From Primorskyibacter marinus (lineage in GTDB: Bacteria; Pseudomonadota; Alphaproteobacteria; Rhodobacterales; Rhodobacteraceae): a stretch of 64,000 nucleotides of DNA. Below are positions 54,784 to 63,665 of the stretch, in pieces. Where the stretch lies: contig NZ_QJSD01000008.1 in the NCBI RefSeq assembly GCF_003313245.1, forward strand, positions 1-64,000. Direction: 5' to 3'. The position numbers were made by a program, and so were the translations under genes. Every line of letters begins with the position of its first letter. The first letter of the stretch is position 1. The notes beneath the pieces were generated by a model that had not been told where the DNA came from, did no database searches, and saw only the letters and a program-made list of their open reading frames with translations.

Positions 54784-56199
54784 ATGTCTGATACAGATAT
54801 CACGTCCAAAGACATGGATGGAATGGGCCCCGGTGGGACCAAAGTGGGCCTGGCACGGGTGCTGGGACCGGCACATATCTGGGGCCTTGGCGTCGGGATC
54901 GTCCTTGTGGGCGAATATATGGGATGGAACTTTGCCGTGGGCAAGGGCGGGGCCTATGCCGCGCTGCTGGCCTGCTGGTTCGCCGGTATCCTGTATTCCT
55001 GCGTCGCGATGATCGACAGCGAGGTCACATCGACCGTTGCGGCGGCCGGGGGGCAGTATACCCAGGCCAAGCATATCGTCGGGCCGTTGATGGCCTTCAA
55101 TGTCGGCCTTTACCTGGTCTTTGCCTACACGATGCTGGAGGCGGCGAATGCCATCACCTTCGGATTCCTGATCGACACCGTGGCCGGCATGACGGGGCAT
55201 GAAGGGCTGGACCAACGGCCGTTCATTGTTCTGGCAATCATGTTTCTGGCATGGCTGAACTATCGCGGGGTTCTGGCGACGCTGACATTCAGCCTGATCA
55301 TCACGGCTGTGGCGTTCTCGGCGATCATCATCCTGTTCCTGTCAACCGCCGTGTTCATGGGCGACAGCCCGCTGCGTCACGCGCAGTTGATGACCGATCT
55401 TCCCTATGGATGGCTGGGCATCTTGGCCGCGATGCATTTCGGCCTTTGGTACTATCTGGGGATCGAGGGGACATGTCAGGCGGCAGAAGAGGTTCGTTCG
55501 CCTGCGCGGTCGCTGCCCTTCGGGACGCTTGCAGGCATCATGACGCTGCTGATCGCCGCAACCCTGACATGGTATGTCTGCGTGGGTCTCATGCCTTGGG
55601 AATATCTGGGGCAGGCGGGCGTTCCACTGTTTGACGCGGCACGGCTGTCGGGGTCGATGACACTGATGATCCTTTTGGGGATCGGCACCATGTTCGCGAC
55701 GCTGGCCTCGGCCAATGGCTGTATCAACGATGCCAGCCGCGCCTGGTTCGCGATGGGGCGAGACCATTATCTGCCGGAATGGTTCGGAGCGGTGCACCCC
55801 AAGTTCCGCACGCCCTACCGGTCGATCATCTTCCTGATCCCGATCGCGCTGATCTTTGCCTTGGGTGCGCCGTTGGATCAGGTCATCACCTTCTCGATCC
55901 TGTCGGGCCTGCTGGGATATACCTTCATGCCGCTGAACGTGATCCTGTTCCGTCGCAAATGGCCACTGGACACGATCAAGCGGGGGTATGAGCATCCGTT
56001 CCACCCGATCCCGGCGATCCTGTTGCTATGCCTGTGCGGGGTGACATTCTTTGCGGTCTTCCTTGGCTATGGGTCGCAACTGGTCGCGATGATCTCTTTC
56101 TACATCATCGTTTCGTTGTGGTTCCATTTCTGGCGCTATCGCTTCGTGCGCCGGGCGGCGCAGTTCACCATGCCGTGGCCACGTCCGCGCGGATACTGA
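54784..56199 (+). CDS. APC-family amino acid/ethanolamine-type permease
   Basis: This 471-residue transporter has about 12 membrane segments and APC features: LGPAHIWGLGVGIVLVGEYMGWNF in helix 1, the helix-3 region YTMLEAANAITFGF and GIEGTCQAAEEVRSPARSLP in the helix 6-7 region. It is closest in feel to the ethanolamine transporter branch. Three small membrane proteins precede it with close spacing. The substrate is not determined. Confidence 0.85.
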   Translation: MSDTDITSKDMDGMGPGGTKVGLARVLGPAHIWGLGVGIVLVGEYMGWNFAVGKGGAYAALLACWFAGILYSCVAMIDSEVTSTVAAAGGQYTQAKHIVGPLMAFNVGLYLVFAYTMLEAANAITFGFLIDTVAGMTGHEGLDQRPFIVLAIMFLAWLNYRGVLATLTFSLIITAVAFSAIIILFLSTAVFMGDSPLRHAQLMTDLPYGWLGILAAMHFGLWYYLGIEGTCQAAEEVRSPARSLPFGTLAGIMTLLIAATLTWYVCVGLMPWEYLGQAGVPLFDAARLSGSMTLMILLGIGTMFATLASANGCINDASRAWFAMGRDHYLPEWFGAVHPKFRTPYRSIIFLIPIALIFALGAPLDQVITFSILSGLLGYTFMPLNVILFRRKWPLDTIKRGYEHPFHPIPAILLLCLCGVTFFAVFLGYGSQLVAMISFYIIVSLWFHFWRYRFVRRAAQFTMPWPRPRGY

Positions 56200-56207
56200 G
56201 ACCCCGG

Positions 56208-56233
56208 ACCGGCCCGCAATCTCGCGGGCCGGT
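56208..56233 (+). terminator. Intrinsic terminator-like hairpin after the APC permease gene
   Basis: ACCGGCCCGC and GCGGGCCGGT pair perfectly over 10 bp with a 6-base loop, followed by TCCTTGT. It starts 9 bp after the permease stop. Confidence 0.6.
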
Positions 56234-56257
56234 TCCTTGTGAGTGAAGGCTGCCGGG

Positions 56258-56956
56258 ATGGACCGATTTCTGCTCATGGCGATCATCGTCGTGCTGGGGG
56301 CGCTGGTAGCGACCCTCGCGATCAACATTCGCCGTGCCTCTGCTGCGCGGCATCGGACGCGCGCCGCCTATATGGACGCGTGTCGTGCGCTGTTGGATCA
56401 ACCGCGCATGGGTGTGTCCCCCACCGGGTTTGCCCGGTTGGCAGGCAGCTATCAGGGGCAAGAGACCGACATTCAGGCCATGCCCGACACGCTGACCTTT
56501 CGCAAACTTCCGGCCTTGTGGGTGCTTGTGACATTGCCCGGCCCATTGCCCGTGGGCGCTACGCTGGATCTGATGGTCCGGTCCACCGGGATCGAGCCAT
56601 TCTCGCGCTTTCAGTCCTTGCACAACCAGCTGGATCTGCCCGAAGGTTTTCCGGAAACCTGCGCCATCCGCACAGACAATCCCGCGCTTATGCCGTCCGA
56701 GGATCTGATGCGCCGGCATCTGCATATCTTCGATGATCCCAGGGTGAAGGAGCTGGTGATTTCGCCGGACGGTCTGCGGATCGTGTTTCTGGCGGAAGAG
56801 GCGCAGCGCAGCCGCTACCTGATTTACCGCGACGCGGAAATGGGGCTGAAACCACTGCCTGCCGAGCAGGTGATCCCGAAACTGGAGGCGCTTCTGGCGT
56901 TGCGGGCAGATATTCTGGACGCGGCAGCCGACAAGATAGAGAAGATACCAGCATGA
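56258..56956 (+). CDS. Membrane-anchored protein of unknown function
   Basis: The ~232-residue protein was not recognised. It has one N-terminal hydrophobic segment (FLLMAIIVVLGALVATLAI) followed by a soluble domain with a mixed alpha/beta pattern. The domain has no cysteine cluster or catalytic motif I can name. The ATG at 56258 is used here; a GTG at 56243 is possible and neither has a strong ribosome site. It overlaps the next gene by four bases. Confidence 0.7.
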   Translation: MDRFLLMAIIVVLGALVATLAINIRRASAARHRTRAAYMDACRALLDQPRMGVSPTGFARLAGSYQGQETDIQAMPDTLTFRKLPALWVLVTLPGPLPVGATLDLMVRSTGIEPFSRFQSLHNQLDLPEGFPETCAIRTDNPALMPSEDLMRRHLHIFDDPRVKELVISPDGLRIVFLAEEAQRSRYLIYRDAEMGLKPLPAEQVIPKLEALLALRADILDAAADKIEKIPA

Positions 56957-57234
56957 GCATCGTCACGCGCGCGCCCTTCAATCCCTATCTGGTACTGGTC
57001 AGCGCCATCATTCTGCCCGCGTCGGGCCAGGTGTTGAACCGTCAGCCGGTCCGCGGATTGCTGTTCTTGTTCTTCGTGGTGCTTCTGGGTGGATACACGC
57101 TGAAGACAGCGGCCCCGGATGTGTCGCTTATCGGCAAGTATTCGGGCGGGATCTTTGTCTATGCGATGGCGATCTATGACGCCTACAAAACCGCGCGCAT
57201 CCGCCATTCGGTATGGGCCGCCGCAAAACGGTGA
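56953..57234 (+). CDS. Small membrane protein of unknown function
   Basis: This 93-residue protein was not recognised. It has two or three hydrophobic stretches (YLVLVSAIILPASGQVLN, GLLFLFFVVLLGGYTL, GGIFVYAMAIYDAYKTARI) and begins with ATGA overlap to the 232-residue protein, so the two are co-translated. It ends about 100 bp before the convergent TRAP permease gene. Confidence 0.7.
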   Translation: MSIVTRAPFNPYLVLVSAIILPASGQVLNRQPVRGLLFLFFVVLLGGYTLKTAAPDVSLIGKYSGGIFVYAMAIYDAYKTARIRHSVWAAAKR

Positions 57235-57333
57235 TCGTGTCAGGGCAGCCCCCAAGCGACAGGCAGGGGGTCGCCTGATCGCTGTTTGACCGGGCGCGCT
57301 GGTTTGTTCCCAAGTATCAAAAACCACCCCTCG

Positions 57334-59316
57334 TCAGGCCGGTGTCGGTGCGTCGCGTTGCCTTCGGGCGGTTGCCCAATTCAGCGCCAGCAACACCGCG
57401 ATCAGCAACGCACCCGCGATTTCGCCCTGCAAGCTGGGCCAAAAGATCGCGACGATGCCGGGCAGCGCCAGAACCCGCGCCCAGATCGGCATGGGACCGA
57501 ACAGGAACCCCTCCAGAGAAGCGGCAAAGGCGGTCAGGGCGAGGATGGCGATCACGCCGTTCCACAGGACAACCGGGACGGGACCGCCCTCGATCAGCGA
57601 GGGATTGAACACCAGGAAAAGCGGGACAAGATATAGCCCCTTGGCGTATTTCCACGCCTGCACAGAGGTTTCCATCGGCGAGGCGTTGGCAATTGCCGCG
57701 CCCGCAAACCCTGCCAAAGCGACGGGCGGGGTGACGTTTGAATCCTGACTCCACCAGAAGACGACCAGATGGGCAACCAGAAGCGGTATTCCGAATTGTT
57801 CGGTCAGCGCCGGGCCGACAAGGATGATCAGCACGATATAGGCTGCCGTCACGGGTAATCCCATGCCAAGGATCAGGCTGGCAAGCACGACCAGCAGCAG
57901 GGCCAACAGCAGATTGCCGTTGGAGAAAGCCAGCATCATCGCCGAGAATTTCAACCCCAGCCCGGTCAGGCCCACGACACCCACGACAATCCCCGCAACC
58001 GCACAGGCCATCGACACCGCGACGGCGTTGCGGGCACCCAGTTCCAGCGCCTCCAATGTGCGGGCGGCACCGGCTTTGACCAGTGCGAGCAGCGCAGGGA
58101 TCGTGGGACCGGCGGCGATATATTGCATCAGGCCACGCAAGATCGCCGCGCCGATGACCGCGACGATGGCATAGAACCCCACGCGCATCGGCGAATAGCC
58201 CACGACCAACAGCCAGACAAGCGCGACCAGCGGCAACAGGAAATGCCAGCCCTCGGCCAGCACGTCGCGCACCTTGGGCAATTCATCGGACGGGATGCCC
58301 GTCATCCCCTGTTTGACGGCCGCGATATGGACCAGCAGATAGACCGCCCCGAAATAGAGAAACGCCGGGAAGATCGAGACCAGCACGATCTCGATATAGG
58401 GCACGCGGGTGAACTCGCTCATCAGGAAGGCACCAGCCCCCATCAGCGGCGGCATGATCTGCCCCCCGGTCGAGGCGGCGGCCTCGATCCCCCCGGCCTG
58501 TGCCGGGCGATAGCCCAGCCGTTTCATCAGCGGGATGGTGAATGCCCCGGTCGTGACCACATTGGCGATGGCCGACCCAGAGATCGAGCCCATACCCGCG
58601 CTGGCGATCACCGCCGCTTTGGCCGGGCCGCCGCGTTGGCGTCCGGTGGCGGCATAAGCGAGATCGATGAAGAACTTGCCCGCGCCAGTCACTTCCAGAA
58701 ATGCGCCGAACAGCACGAAGACGAAGATGAACGTGGCCGCGACCCCCAGCGGCAGGCCGAAGATGCCTTCGGCCCCCAGCGTCATCTGGCTTGACAGACG
58801 TTCCAGCGTATAGCCGCGATGGTTCAGGATGCCGGGCAGGAAATCGGACAGAAACGGCAGCTCTCCGCGGTTGCCGGCAAAAGCGTAGAGGATGAAAACC
58901 GCGCCGATGATCGTCATGCCAAGGCCGATGGCGCGCCGTGCAGCTTCCAGCACGACCAGCGTTGTGATGATTCCCACGGTCACGTCGATGTTGCGCGGGA
59001 TGATGGCATTGGCGATGGCGTCGATATTGGCAGGCACCCAATACCCCACCAGTACACCGCATCCGATCAACGTGCCGTCGATGGCCCAGCCCAATAGGCC
59101 GCGCGGGCGGTCGCCGGTCACGGGATACATCAGGAAGCAAAGGACAAGGATGAAACCCAGATGGATGGGGCGCTGAAAGAACAGGCCAAGCGGCTGAATG
59201 CCGGCGGCGTAAAGCTGAAACAGCGATAGTGCGATTCCGACCGCGGCGATCATTCGCAAGATGAAGCGCGGCTGTTTCCCCACCCCCGGAGCCTGCACGT
59301 CATGTGTGTCGGTCAT
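57334..59316 (-). CDS. TRAP transporter fused permease (4TM-12TM, TAXI type)
   Basis: This 660-residue protein fuses the small (DctQ-like) and large (DctM-like) TRAP subunits, with about 16 membrane segments. Recognisable large-subunit regions include GSISGSAIANVVTTGAFTIP and GIEAAASTGGQIMPPLMGA. The start at 59316 has GGAGAA upstream and overlaps the DUF1850 gene by four bases; the long open frame further upstream runs through that gene. It is driven by ion gradients with the TAXI receptor encoded upstream. Confidence 0.93.
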   Translation of the reverse strand: MTDTHDVQAPGVGKQPRFILRMIAAVGIALSLFQLYAAGIQPLGLFFQRPIHLGFILVLCFLMYPVTGDRPRGLLGWAIDGTLIGCGVLVGYWVPANIDAIANAIIPRNIDVTVGIITTLVVLEAARRAIGLGMTIIGAVFILYAFAGNRGELPFLSDFLPGILNHRGYTLERLSSQMTLGAEGIFGLPLGVAATFIFVFVLFGAFLEVTGAGKFFIDLAYAATGRQRGGPAKAAVIASAGMGSISGSAIANVVTTGAFTIPLMKRLGYRPAQAGGIEAAASTGGQIMPPLMGAGAFLMSEFTRVPYIEIVLVSIFPAFLYFGAVYLLVHIAAVKQGMTGIPSDELPKVRDVLAEGWHFLLPLVALVWLLVVGYSPMRVGFYAIVAVIGAAILRGLMQYIAAGPTIPALLALVKAGAARTLEALELGARNAVAVSMACAVAGIVVGVVGLTGLGLKFSAMMLAFSNGNLLLALLLVVLASLILGMGLPVTAAYIVLIILVGPALTEQFGIPLLVAHLVVFWWSQDSNVTPPVALAGFAGAAIANASPMETSVQAWKYAKGLYLVPLFLVFNPSLIEGGPVPVVLWNGVIAILALTAFAASLEGFLFGPMPIWARVLALPGIVAIFWPSLQGEIAGALLIAVLLALNWATARRQRDAPTPA

Positions 59317-59780
59317 TCGGTTTTCTCCGGTTGCAATGCGATGAGAACGCGGGCGCGGGGTGCCAAAGCCGAAAGCGATATATCGTCCTTCGCGGTCACG
59401 ATCCTGTGGTTTACGGCCACGCTGCCGGGCCGCAGCACATAGGCATTGCCGGGCACCGGCTCGCCGATATTCTCGATCCAGTAGCCACCCGCGCCGTCCG
59501 AGGTCTGTTTTCCCCGTCCCGGAAGGTGGCCAAGACCGGCGGCGAAATCGGGCTGGTGCGAACGCTCCAGCACCATGCGGCCCGATTGGTTGCGATAGCA
59601 GTCCTGAACTTCGAAACCCTGCACCGAATGGTGCCACAGGATGCACCAGCCCGACCCGTCAGCCACGGTCAGCCGGGCAATCTCTGTCCCGTCAGGCAAG
59701 GTTGCGGTCAGGTTTTCGGCCAAGGCGGGCAGGGCGGTCAGGAAGAGAGCCAGCAGCCCTCTTCCAAAAGTACGGATCAC
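59313..59780 (-). CDS. DUF1850-domain protein of the TAXI-TRAP operon
   Basis: This 155-residue exported protein has a signal peptide (GRGLLALFLTALPALA) and the DUF1850 core (WCILWHHSVQGFEVQDCYRNQSG, YWIENIGEPV). Such proteins are repeatedly encoded between TAXI receptors and fused TRAP permeases, but their role is unknown. It overlaps both neighbours by four bases. Confidence 0.88.
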   Translation of the reverse strand: MIRTFGRGLLALFLTALPALAENLTATLPDGTEIARLTVADGSGWCILWHHSVQGFEVQDCYRNQSGRMVLERSHQPDFAAGLGHLPGRGKQTSDGAGGYWIENIGEPVPGNAYVLRPGSVAVNHRIVTAKDDISLSALAPRARVLIALQPEKTE

Positions 59781-60736
59781 GGGCGGAGTTTGTCCGGGAT
59801 CGTGGCGCCTGCCTCTTCGTAGTAGCGCAGCGCGCCGGGGTGCAGCGGCACTGGTGTCGCGTTCATCGAGAACTCGACCGTGGTCTCGTTCGCGGCCGGG
59901 TGAACGGCCTGCATGTCGGCGATGTTTTCATACATGGCCTTGGTGATCATGTAGACGGTGTCTTCGTCCATCTCGGACGAGACCACCAACACGTTGGGAA
60001 CGCCGAGCGTCGGCACCGCTTCATCGACGCCGTCATAGACGCCACCGGCAAGGCTGAGCGAGGCAAAGACCGGGTCCGCCGCTTTGGCCGCCTCGACCTG
60101 TTCATCGCTCAGCCCGATCATGCGGATACCGTTTGTTGTCGCAAGGTTGAGGATTGACGAGGTGGGCGCGCCGACGCTCCAGAACCCGGCATCAATATCG
60201 CCGTTGTTGAGCGCGTCTGCGGTTTCATTGAAGTTCAGCCGCTGCGCGTTGAAATCGTCAAAGGAGATGCCGTTCGCCTCCAGCAGGGTCTTTGCGTTCA
60301 CCTCTGTACCCGATCCCGGCGCACCAACCGACACGCGCTTGCCCTTCAGGTCGTCGATCGTCTCGACGTCGCTGTCGGCAAGGGTCACGATCTGGACCAT
60401 GTTGGCGTAAAGCGAGCCTACGGCGCGGATCATCGGCAATTCCTGGCCCTCAAAACGCCCGGTGCCGGAATAGGCCTGTTGCACCGTGTCGGCCAGCCCA
60501 ATGGCAAGATCGGCATCGCCCGTCGCGATAAGCCCCATGTTTTCAACCGACGCGCCGGTGACTTCGGCCGTGGCGCTGTAGCCTTCGACGTTGTTGTTGA
60601 TGACCTCGGCCAACCCGCCGCCCATCGGGTAGTAGACCCCGCCGGTGCCGCCGGTGGCGATGGAAAGCTGCATCTGCGCCATGGCCGGCGTGGCGGCCAC
60701 AAGGGCCGCGACAGCAAAATACTTCGTCAGTTTCAT
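59777..60736 (-). CDS. TAXI-family TRAP transporter solute-binding protein
   Basis: The protein has 319 residues, with a signal peptide (MKLTKYFAVAALVAATPAMA) and the TAXI signature LSIATGGTGGVYYPMGGGLAEVIN. Typical features follow: GDADLAIGLADTVQQAYSG and KGKRVSVGAPGSGTEVNAKTLL. The start at 60736 has GGGAGGAA upstream. It binds substrate in the periplasm for the fused permease; related receptors bind glutamate-like or other carboxylates, but specificity is unknown. Confidence 0.94.
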   Translation of the reverse strand: MKLTKYFAVAALVAATPAMAQMQLSIATGGTGGVYYPMGGGLAEVINNNVEGYSATAEVTGASVENMGLIATGDADLAIGLADTVQQAYSGTGRFEGQELPMIRAVGSLYANMVQIVTLADSDVETIDDLKGKRVSVGAPGSGTEVNAKTLLEANGISFDDFNAQRLNFNETADALNNGDIDAGFWSVGAPTSSILNLATTNGIRMIGLSDEQVEAAKAADPVFASLSLAGGVYDGVDEAVPTLGVPNVLVVSSEMDEDTVYMITKAMYENIADMQAVHPAANETTVEFSMNATPVPLHPGALRYYEEAGATIPDKLRP

Positions 60737-60880
60737 TGGTTCCTCCCGGTTTATATTGGCGTTCACCGTATATCCCGACCGAAATATTTCAAGCTGAACC
60801 GGTGTTGAAATGGCGGAAACTCCCGTGGGGTAAGGCGGCGGGAAGGGCCGATCACATGGTGCCAGAGGGCCAATTCGCGC

Positions 60881-62086
60881 CTAGTCTGCGGCATCCTCGT
60901 CAAGATCGGGCACAGTCAACGCCTTGCCGGTCGCAAAGCGTGCCTTCAGCAGACATTCTTCATATTCGGCCCGCACTTCGGAATCGTAGACAATGCCGCC
61001 GCCGACATTGAACACTGCCTCGCCGCTGTCGTGCAATGTGAGCGTACGGATCGCCACGTTGAACCGCATCCGGCCCGTAGGCGAGGCATATCCGATCGCG
61101 CCGCAATAAATATCGCGCGGTTGGTCTTCCAGCCCGCGCAGAATTTGCATTGCGCGCAATTTCGGCGCGCCGGTGATCGAACCGCAGGGAAAGAGCGCCG
61201 TGACGATGTCGGCAATCGTCACGTCCTGGTTAAGGCGCGCCCGGACGCGGCTGACCAGTTGATGCACCGTCGGATAGCTTTCGATCCGAAACAGTTCCGG
61301 CACATGCAGCGAGCCAAGTTCGCAGATGCGGGAAATGTCGTTGCGCAGCAGGTCGACGATCATCAGGTTTTCGGCGCGGTTCTTGACGTCCTGTCGCAGC
61401 GCCTCGGCAAGGGCCGCGTCTTCCTCGGGGGTAGCACCGCGCCGCATGGTGCCCTTCATCGGGTGCGTTTCGATCCAGCGGTCGTCATCCACCTTGAAAA
61501 ACAGTTCGGGCGAGCGCGACAGAATGACCGGCCCACCAAGATCGACCAGCGCGGCGTATCGAACCGGCTGACGTTCTGTCATCTCGTTGAAAAGCGCGGC
61601 GGCGGAGCCTTGCCAGTCGGCGGTGATCGGGAAAGTCAGGTTCGCCTGATAGCAATCGCCTTGGCGCAGGTGTTCATGCACGCGGTTGAACCGGGGGGCA
61701 TAGTCCTCGAAGGACCACATGGGCCGAAAGTTTGACAATCCAGCCGTGCCATCATGGCCTTGGCTGACCGGTCGTGCCTCCGGCGCGTCGAAGACCCCCA
61801 TCAGCACCAAAGGCACGCCGCGGGCTTCGGGCATCTGGCCGTGCAGCTTTGGGTCCAGCGCAAATCCGGCCTCGTAGGACAGATAGCCCGCGCACCATTT
61901 GCCATTGGCGCGGGCGCTTTCCATCTTTGCCAGTGCTGCGGGGACGTCCCCGGCCCTGTCGGCGCGGATCATCCCCGTGGGGGCAGTGAAGCACAACTCC
62001 TGCCCCGCGATGTCGTCGCGCAACAAGACAGTTGGTTCGCCCGGCCCGGCCAGACTGTCGCCGGAGGGCGTATCAGGCGTCGTCAT
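60881..62086 (-). CDS. pabB: Aminodeoxychorismate synthase component I (PabB)
   Basis: This ~401-residue chorismate-binding enzyme converts chorismate (with ammonia from PabA) to 4-amino-4-deoxychorismate for folate synthesis. Conserved blocks are QGDCYQANLT, SRSPELFFKV, THPMKGTMRRG, ENLMIVDLLRNDISRICELG, FPCGSITGAPKLRAM and NVAIRTLTL. The start at 62086 overlaps the end of the upstream Dabb-like gene; no strong ribosome site is seen, consistent with coupled translation. Confidence 0.9.
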   Translation of the reverse strand: MTTPDTPSGDSLAGPGEPTVLLRDDIAGQELCFTAPTGMIRADRAGDVPAALAKMESARANGKWCAGYLSYEAGFALDPKLHGQMPEARGVPLVLMGVFDAPEARPVSQGHDGTAGLSNFRPMWSFEDYAPRFNRVHEHLRQGDCYQANLTFPITADWQGSAAALFNEMTERQPVRYAALVDLGGPVILSRSPELFFKVDDDRWIETHPMKGTMRRGATPEEDAALAEALRQDVKNRAENLMIVDLLRNDISRICELGSLHVPELFRIESYPTVHQLVSRVRARLNQDVTIADIVTALFPCGSITGAPKLRAMQILRGLEDQPRDIYCGAIGYASPTGRMRFNVAIRTLTLHDSGEAVFNVGGGIVYDSEVRAEYEECLLKARFATGKALTVPDLDEDAAD

Positions 62087-62390
62087 CGGGGGTATTGACG
62101 GCTTGCGCCACATCGTAATCCGCGGCCCACCGCATTTCACGCAGCGGTTTCACGCGCCGGACAGATTCTGCATAAAACTCATGCGCCTTATAGGCGGTCA
62201 GTGCAGCATCATCCGCAAATTCACCGTAAACAACCACGTCCACTTCACGGCTTGTCGGCTCTGATTTGCGGTTCAGCGCGATTTCCAGTCGCTGAGCGTG
62301 GGGGATCCGTTTCAGGATCTGCAATCCCTTCCTGATAGGCTCGATATTGCCGTCATGCTGGGCGGTGAAGAAAACGAAGTGACGGATCAT
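62073..62390 (-). CDS. Small Dabb-like (A/B-barrel) protein
   Basis: This 105-residue protein begins MIRHFVFFTAQHDGNIEPIRKGLQIL-like (positions 62390 downward) and contains VDVVVYGEFADDAALTAYKAHEFYAESVRRVKPL, the Dabb barrel pattern. The open frame extends far upstream, but this start gives the family's normal length. It overlaps pabB by 14 bases. The function is unassigned. Confidence 0.75.
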   Translation of the reverse strand: MIRHFVFFTAQHDGNIEPIRKGLQILKRIPHAQRLEIALNRKSEPTSREVDVVVYGEFADDAALTAYKAHEFYAESVRRVKPLREMRWAADYDVAQAVNTPDDDA

Positions 62391-62729
62391 AAGGAAAATT
62401 CCGGTCGTTTTGGGGGATGAGTGTATACACCCGGAACACGGGCTGCGGAGACGGTCTGGATGTGCAAGCCGTTCTACAGCCTTGGTGGAGGTTTTCAACC
62501 GGAAGAGTAGATGTTCGCCTAAATTCACGGGCCTGCTGAAATCAAGAGCCATCGCAATCCCGGTGCCGACGTTGACATGGTATTTTCGAAACGTGCAGAA
62601 CATATAGGTCGTTGTAAACGTGCCGGGGATTCGGACAGGCGGACCCTCAGACAAATGGCAAACCGACCGACAGCTTCTTCTTCGAGACCGAAAAGACAAC
62701 ATGTCTTCTAACTGACAAGGTAACCGAAC
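62391..62729. promoter_or_regulatory. Divergent intergenic region with a GTGTATACAC palindrome
   Basis: This 339-bp gap separates the Dabb-like/pabB pair from the PhyH gene. A perfect 10-bp palindrome, GTGTATACAC, lies at 62421-62430, about 30 bp upstream of the Dabb-like start. It resembles GntR/FCD-type operators (TnGTnnnACnA). No further gene is seen. Confidence 0.35.
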
Positions 62730-63542
62730 ATGACGCATCCTCTTCTGACCCAAGATCATATTGACGCTTACCAACGCGACGGCGTCGTTCTTGTGAAAGG
62801 ACTGTTCAAGGATCAGGTGGAGCAACTGCGCGCGGGTGTGGAACGGAACATGGCCGAACCAGGCCCATATGCGGCCGAGAATCTGAAAGCCGGGGAAGGG
62901 GGGCGTTTTTTCGACGATTATTGCAATTGGACTCGTATCCCCGAATTTCAGGACGTGATTCACACGTCGCCGGCGGCAGCCGTTGCAGCAGAGTTGATGG
63001 GATCAAAGACCGTCCAGATGTTCCACGATCATGTGTTGGTCAAGGAACCCGGCACGTCCAAGCCGACGCCTTGGCATCAGGACAGCCCGTATTATTTCGT
63101 CGAAGGGCAGAAAACGGTCAGCTTCTGGTCGCCGCTTGATCCGGTGCGCGACGCGTCCTTGCGCTGTGTGGCCGGGTCGCATCTCTGGGAAAAGCCCGTG
63201 CTGCCCACGCGTTGGTTGGCCGAGACCAATTTCTACCCCGATGACGATGATTACATGCAGGTGCCTGATCCTGATGCGGAAGGCATGGACATCCGCGAGT
63301 ACGAGATGGAACCGGGCGACGCCGTGGCGTTCAACTACAAAACCCTGCACGGGGCGCGTGGCAATGACAGCGGCACACGCAGGCGCGCGTTTTCGCTGCG
63401 GTTGCTGGGCGATGATGCGCGTTATGTGGAGAGGCCCGGCCCAACATCGCCTCCCTTTCCCGGCCACGATATGAAAGCCGGTCAACAGCTGCGCGAAGAC
63501 TGGTTTCCAATACTGTTGGATACCGGGAACACACGGGCCTGA
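62730..63542 (+). CDS. Phytanoyl-CoA dioxygenase family (PhyH) protein
   Basis: This 270-residue Fe(II)/2-oxoglutarate-dependent oxygenase has the metal site His-x-Asp in PWHQDSPYY (~residues 115-123) and the distal His in YKTLHGARGND. The 2-oxoglutarate-binding arginine is probably in RRRAFSLRLLGDD. Members hydroxylate varied small molecules; the substrate is unknown. It stands alone on the plus strand, convergent with the TRAP permease fragment at the window end. Confidence 0.88.
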   Translation: MTHPLLTQDHIDAYQRDGVVLVKGLFKDQVEQLRAGVERNMAEPGPYAAENLKAGEGGRFFDDYCNWTRIPEFQDVIHTSPAAAVAAELMGSKTVQMFHDHVLVKEPGTSKPTPWHQDSPYYFVEGQKTVSFWSPLDPVRDASLRCVAGSHLWEKPVLPTRWLAETNFYPDDDDYMQVPDPDAEGMDIREYEMEPGDAVAFNYKTLHGARGNDSGTRRRAFSLRLLGDDARYVERPGPTSPPFPGHDMKAGQQLREDWFPILLDTGNTRA

Positions 63543-63665
63543 AGCAACGCCACGCAGCTTGAAGCCCCAACCGGATAGGCTTTGGCAAACGCCGCACACC
63601 TGTCCGCAAAAAATGGAACCACTTCTAACTGGACAATGGGTGCCGCCCGGTCCGGTCACCGCCCT

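Noticed and set aside
59317-59646. A 110-residue N-terminal extension of the TRAP permease
   Set aside because: It runs through the DUF1850 gene in another frame and has non-membrane, Arg/Pro-rich composition. The start at 59316 has a proper ribosome site.
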